Assembly: GCF_002775205.1 (NCBI RefSeq)
Contig: NC_036444.1
Span: 6,304,501 to 6,368,500, forward strand
Length of the DNA: 64,000 nt
From: Xiphophorus maculatus
Taxonomy: Eukaryota > Chordata > Actinopteri > Cyprinodontiformes > Poeciliidae
Reading direction: 5' to 3'
The first letter of the stretch is position 1; each line of letters opens with the position of its first letter. Positions 59,962 to 64,000 of this stretch are shown here, one piece after another. Position numbers and translations under genes: made by a program. Under the pieces are notes generated by a model. It ran no database searches. It was given only the letters and a program-made list of their open reading frames with translations, and had not been told where the DNA came from.

Positions 59962-60440
59962 TTGGGGAGTAACTCGTTACATTTACTCAGTTACCTTTAC
60001 TTGAGTAACTATTTTGAAAACATGTACTTTTTTACTTTTAATTGAGCAAAATGTCTGTTTTCTCTCCCCACTGAATGAAAAACAAACATGTTTTAACCAA
60101 AAATTCACCAGACACACACCTGACGTTTTTGTTAAAGTTTCATAAGTTTCAAATTGAAATAAACTGATTTAGAAACATTTTCTTTGGCCTGATTTTGTAT
60201 TTTCTGTTTTCATGAATTATTGCCACTTTGATGGTTAAAATTTCCACTTAGCTTTATATTATTGTCCCTTTGATGATGTAATCTTTAAACATTAAATGAT
60301 TGATAATTTGATCAGTTACTCAGTACTTGAGTATACTTTTTTATTCTCGAGTAATTTCTTGGACGGATACATTTTTACTTTTACTTGACTAAAAATATGA
60401 AGTAGTTCTACTTTTACAATTCTTTGGTAACCTCTGTTGG
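59962..60440. repeat. Fish repeat with GTTGGGGAGTAACTCGTTAC end
   Basis: It runs from AGTTGGGGAGTAACTCGTTA to an inverted TTTGGTAACCTCTGTTGG. The flanks are rich in ACTTTTACTTGAGTAA. This is a well-known type of teleost short DNA element. Confidence 0.6.
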
Positions 60441-60544
60441 AAAACCTGCCTTGGAGTTCAGGGTTCACTTGGAAATTTAATTTCTATCTCTACCAACTAA
60501 ACTACTGGCGCAAACACTGAGATCTAATACAATTTCTTTATTCC

Positions 60545-60932
60545 ATCCATCCCTCCATTTTCTGTTCACCCTTTGTCCCTAGTGGGGTCGGGAGGGGTGC
60601 TGGTGTCTATCTCCAGCTACGTTCCAGGCGAGAGGCGGGGTCACCCTGGACAGGTCGCCAGTCTGTCGCAGGGCAACACAGAGATGTCTCTGTGTTGTGA
60701 GTGTGTGTGACAACCATGCACACACACACACACCTAGGGAGAATTTAGAGAAACCAATTGACCTGACAGTCATGTTTTTGGACTGTGGGAGGAAGCCGGA
60801 GAACCCGGAGAGAACCCACCATGCACAGGGAGAACATGCAAACTCCATGCAGAAAGACCCTGGCCGGGAATCGAACCCAGGACCTTCTTGCTGCAAGGCA
60901 ACAATGATACCAACTGCGCCACTGTGCAGCCC
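60545..60932 (-). mobile_element. tRNA-derived SINE with target-site duplication
   Basis: Read on the minus strand, the head carries a pol III A box (TGGCGCAGTTGG, 60922-60911) and B box (GGTTCGATTCC, 60877-60867). The body has the fish SINE segment with CATGTTCTCCCTGTGCATGG, and the tail has GGATGGATGG. A 14-base direct repeat AATTTCTTTATTCC flanks it at 60531-60544 and 60933-60946, which is a good target-site duplication. A (CA)n tract lies inside at 60717-60733. Confidence 0.85.
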
Positions 60933-60946
60933 AATTTCTTTATTCC

Positions 60947-61900
60947 TTGAATTTAATTATAAGTTCCTCCAGTTAAATTAGATTTCGTTCACCCTGTCAT
61001 GCTTCTTGTTCGTTTCTGATATTTTTTGTTCTCCTCTGGCTCCCTGTTCCCCTGTTCTCCCATCGCTTTTTGTAAAATCTTCGTTCATTTTTTCTTTTTT
61101 CATTAAATCTTCGAATCTACTCTCTGCATTTGGGTCCTCTTCAAACAGAACATCATGACATGTAGGCAGAAATGATCTATAATTAGCCCATGATCCTCAA
61201 CAGGGATTTCATTTTAGATATAAAGTCCATTTGTCTTATAACCTAATTCTGAGTTAGATTTCTCTAAATCTTTATTCCCGTAACCTACCTGCTGTGGTCT
61301 TTGGGGGTTTATGGTGAAGTTTGTCTCTAATAAACCTCTGGATTTTGGTCACAGCTGGCAATTTTTTGCATCGCGATCATTTCTTGTCTGTTTTGTGCCA
61401 CATTTTAACACCTGTGCTCTAACTGCTAATAAAATACAACGGCATGATAAAACTTGTGGCTGTAATTTCTGGTACGACACCCTGAAGTTCATCAGTGATC
61501 TCCATCTGGCCACCTCTGTGAAATCACTCTGAAAGAGACATCAACATTATTAAAGTTTCATTTTCTCCTCTGTAAGTTAAACCCTGTCTTGGTCTTCTCT
61601 GTAAATAACTTAGTAAATGTTAAAACAAAATGAAAAAGGATTGTTTTGTGTATTTTGACCCCTCCTTGCTGGAGATTGTTTTATTTCCACACAAATATGT
61701 TCTTACACTTTGTTGGTCCTCTTCAATCTGAGCTCCTGACAGCTGTAATTCCCTCATAACATCACTAGATGGCGCTCTTCTCCACGTGTTTTCACAGGGA
61801 GAGCTGCAAAAAAACCAGTCCCTCCAATGGAGGAAATTATATAGACCAGCTTTTATTTTCATATTTCACTTACACTTATCGGCAAGCCAGTTTGCATACA
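60947..61900. other. Intergenic stretch upstream of hcn4
   Basis: No gene was recognised. The block 61725-61806 (GACAGCTGTAATTCCCTCAT, ACTAGATGGCGCTCTTCTCC) is duplicated at about 62619-62690. Confidence 0.4.
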
Positions 61901-61904
61901 AGTT

Positions 61905-62470
61905 AAATATTTAGCATCCTAAATATCTAGATAGTAAGTTAAATATTTAGTTTTGAAAATAAATATTTGGTTTAAAAATTTAATGTTTCGCTTGAAATTA
62001 AATGTTTACTTGTAATAATAAATATTTAGCTTTAAGCTAAATATTTAGTTAGAAAAATAAATATTTAATTTGGAGCTAAAATATTTAGTTTGAAAACTAA
62101 AATAAGTTTCAAATTAAATATTTAGTTAGAAAGCTAAGCATTAAGTTCAGCTGTCTAAATATTCATTTTGCAAATAAATATTTAGACTTAAAACTATTTT
62201 CTGAACTAAACTTTTAGTTAAAAAAATATTTAGCTCCAAATTAAATATTTCTTTTGGACCTCTTTAGTTTGAAAACTAAATATTTGGCTTTCTAACAAAT
62301 ATTTAATTTGAAGGTTAAATATTTAGCTTCCCAACTGAGCATTTAGCTCCAATTTCAATATTTATTCTGCAACTAAATATTTAGCTTTCCAACTAAATAT
62401 TTTGAAAGTTAAATATTTAGTTTGGAAGCTAAATATTTAGCTCCAATTTAAATATTTATTTTTGGAAGTA
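61905..62470. repeat. A+T-rich degenerate array of AGCTAAATATTTAGTTT units
   Basis: About 30 copies of an imperfect palindromic unit centred on AAATATTTAG, in both orientations, spaced roughly 18-22 bases. It has very strong fold-back potential. No open frame is present. Confidence 0.8.
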
Positions 62471-62774
62471 GGACATTTATAAACGTATGAATAACATGGT
62501 TAAAATATATTATTATTTTAAAATAATAATATATTAAAATAATATTTCTTCACGACACGCTAAATAAAATAAGTTATTGTTCATTTTTTTATGTGCAACT
62601 TCACAAATAGCCCTCATGTTTGTTGCTCTCCTCAGCTGTAATTCCCTCATGATCCCACTAGATGGTGCTTTTCTCCACAAAATTTGCACAGAGTTATCCC
62701 AAACAACATATAAACAGTTATATATATGCTATATATAAGAACTGCTTAAAGAAAACGCCACAGAGTTTGTTTGT

Positions 62775-63764
62775 CTTAATGTATTTATTGTTAAAAATGA
62801 GTTGAAGTCCTGGGAAACGTGTCAGCTCTGACATGGGTCTCTCTCTCTCGCCGCCTCCCATGCCAGCTGATGAAAACTCATGCAGCTGTGTAAATATGAC
62901 GCCGATGCTCTACGGTGATCCTACTAGTTTAAAGCTTTGTCACAGAGGAATCAGAAGCTGCAATGACTTTCAATATACTGATATGGATAATAATTGCATA
63001 GGATAATAGCCATGCTGTACAATACACATGAATACAAAATAATATGTTAGAATGATTCGTAACATATTTCCTAAAGTAGATTTGTACAGTGCGTCGTTAT
63101 TCTTAACATTTAAGTGCATCATATGATATGAATAATCTATATATTAAATGGTGATCTGATACATAATTGTAGCGATTTATTACATACAGTACATACATGA
63201 AGTAAAGTAAACCTTTAACAGCTTTAGAGGGACACTGCAAAGCCCTTAAATGTGATATACATATATTTTATATATATTTATATGACATAATAAAATGAAT
63301 TAATGGTATGCAGAAGAATGATAAAACTATACACATCTGTCATACTGGATTAAGGTGAACTTTTCTTTTACATTGCAGGGGTTTTGTTTTTCACAGTACA
63401 GTTTCCACAACCTCAGGAGAAAAATAATAATAATAATAAATAAATTAAAAACAGGAAGAAAGCCAATTCTGTGTCAAACAGAAGGTCAACATTTCGCATG
63501 CATTATTTTGTAAGTTGTAAAAATATAAAATTAGCGATTAAGAAGGAAAAAACTCAAACAACAACCGCATGCAGCAACAATGGTAATAATGTTAACTCTG
63601 TAATGGTTTGAGTAGCTTCATGTCTCACACCCTCACACAATAAAATAATAAGGCATGCCTCATTTGATCCCCACAACCACTCCTCTAACGGCAGATACAT
63701 TTATGAGTGACAGCTATGGAGTCCCTTCTTGTTTACCTTCATATGGTCAATACATGATTAATGA
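62775..63764 (-). other. Possible 3'-terminal exon/3' UTR of a further minus-strand gene
   Basis: A minus-strand acceptor-like CTCTGTTTGCAG at about 63776-63765 is followed by a few codons and a stop in each frame, then about 970 bases of unique sequence ending at a minus-strand AATAAA (62784-62789). The gene body would lie beyond the right edge. I recognise no protein, so this rests on signals alone. Confidence 0.25.
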
Positions 63765-64000
63765 GACCTGCAAACAGAGAGAAGATTTAGATCATTAAAC
63801 CAGCATCTTTAATACAGATTATCATCTTCCAGTGTCGCCTGATGATTATGAGTGTAGCCTATTCTAGCTTCTCTTTATGAACTATAACAATATATAAGAA
63901 CTGCATAAAAATTAATTCCAACATTACTGTCATGAGTGTTCATTAATTATTTAAAAGGAGCCAAGAAATATAACATATACTCTGAAAACACACAAACTCT

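Noticed and set aside
60867-60932. tRNA gene
   Set aside because: The A and B boxes are present, but the sequence continues into a SINE body and tail and is flanked by a target-site duplication.

Overview
This is a vertebrate nuclear window, almost certainly from a ray-finned (teleost) fish. The reasons are GT-AG introns, AT-rich non-coding DNA crowded with short fish-type DNA transposons (MITEs), a tRNA-derived SINE, LINE 3' ends, and four genes whose relatives lie on human 15q24. The species cannot be fixed from the sequence. An acanthomorph fish, possibly a cyprinodontiform, is my guess.

Layout. (1) 1-562, minus strand: intronless rpp25 (RNase P/MRP subunit, Alba domain), cut by the left edge. 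(2) 2627-11376, minus: a complete parp6 (mono-ADP-ribosyltransferase), which I resolved into 22 coding exons adding to 627 codons plus stop, with every junction in phase. (3) About 11.7-18.5 kb: a gene-free divergent intergenic region full of MITEs. (4) 19894-28898, plus: pkm (muscle-type pyruvate kinase), 10 coding exons, 530 codons plus stop, behind a GC-rich non-coding first exon near 18.6 kb. (5) 28.9-34.2 kb: repeats and the probable hcn4 3' UTR. (6) 34216-59307, minus: hcn4 (HCN4-type pacemaker channel), 8 coding exons, 1144 codons plus stop. The internal exons are 424, 162, 219, 147, 241 and 165 bp, the sizes I recall for mammalian HCN genes. (7) 59.3-64 kb: hcn4 5' region, a SINE with target-site duplication, an odd A+T-rich inverted-repeat array, and a possible terminal exon of a further minus-strand gene.

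The genes do not form an operon or pathway. They serve RNA processing, protein ADP-ribosylation, glycolysis and cardiac/neuronal pacemaking. Their proximity reflects conserved but compacted synteny.

I see no prokaryotic system, CRISPR array, phage or undescribed multi-gene system. The points of interest are a single pkm alternative-type exon with mixed M1/M2 character, unusual splice signals in parp6, repeats that spread a palindromic RFX-like X-box motif, and the array near 62 kb. Most long open frames in the window are antisense or intronic shadows. All exon coordinates come from reading splice signals and recalled family sequences, without any alignment run.
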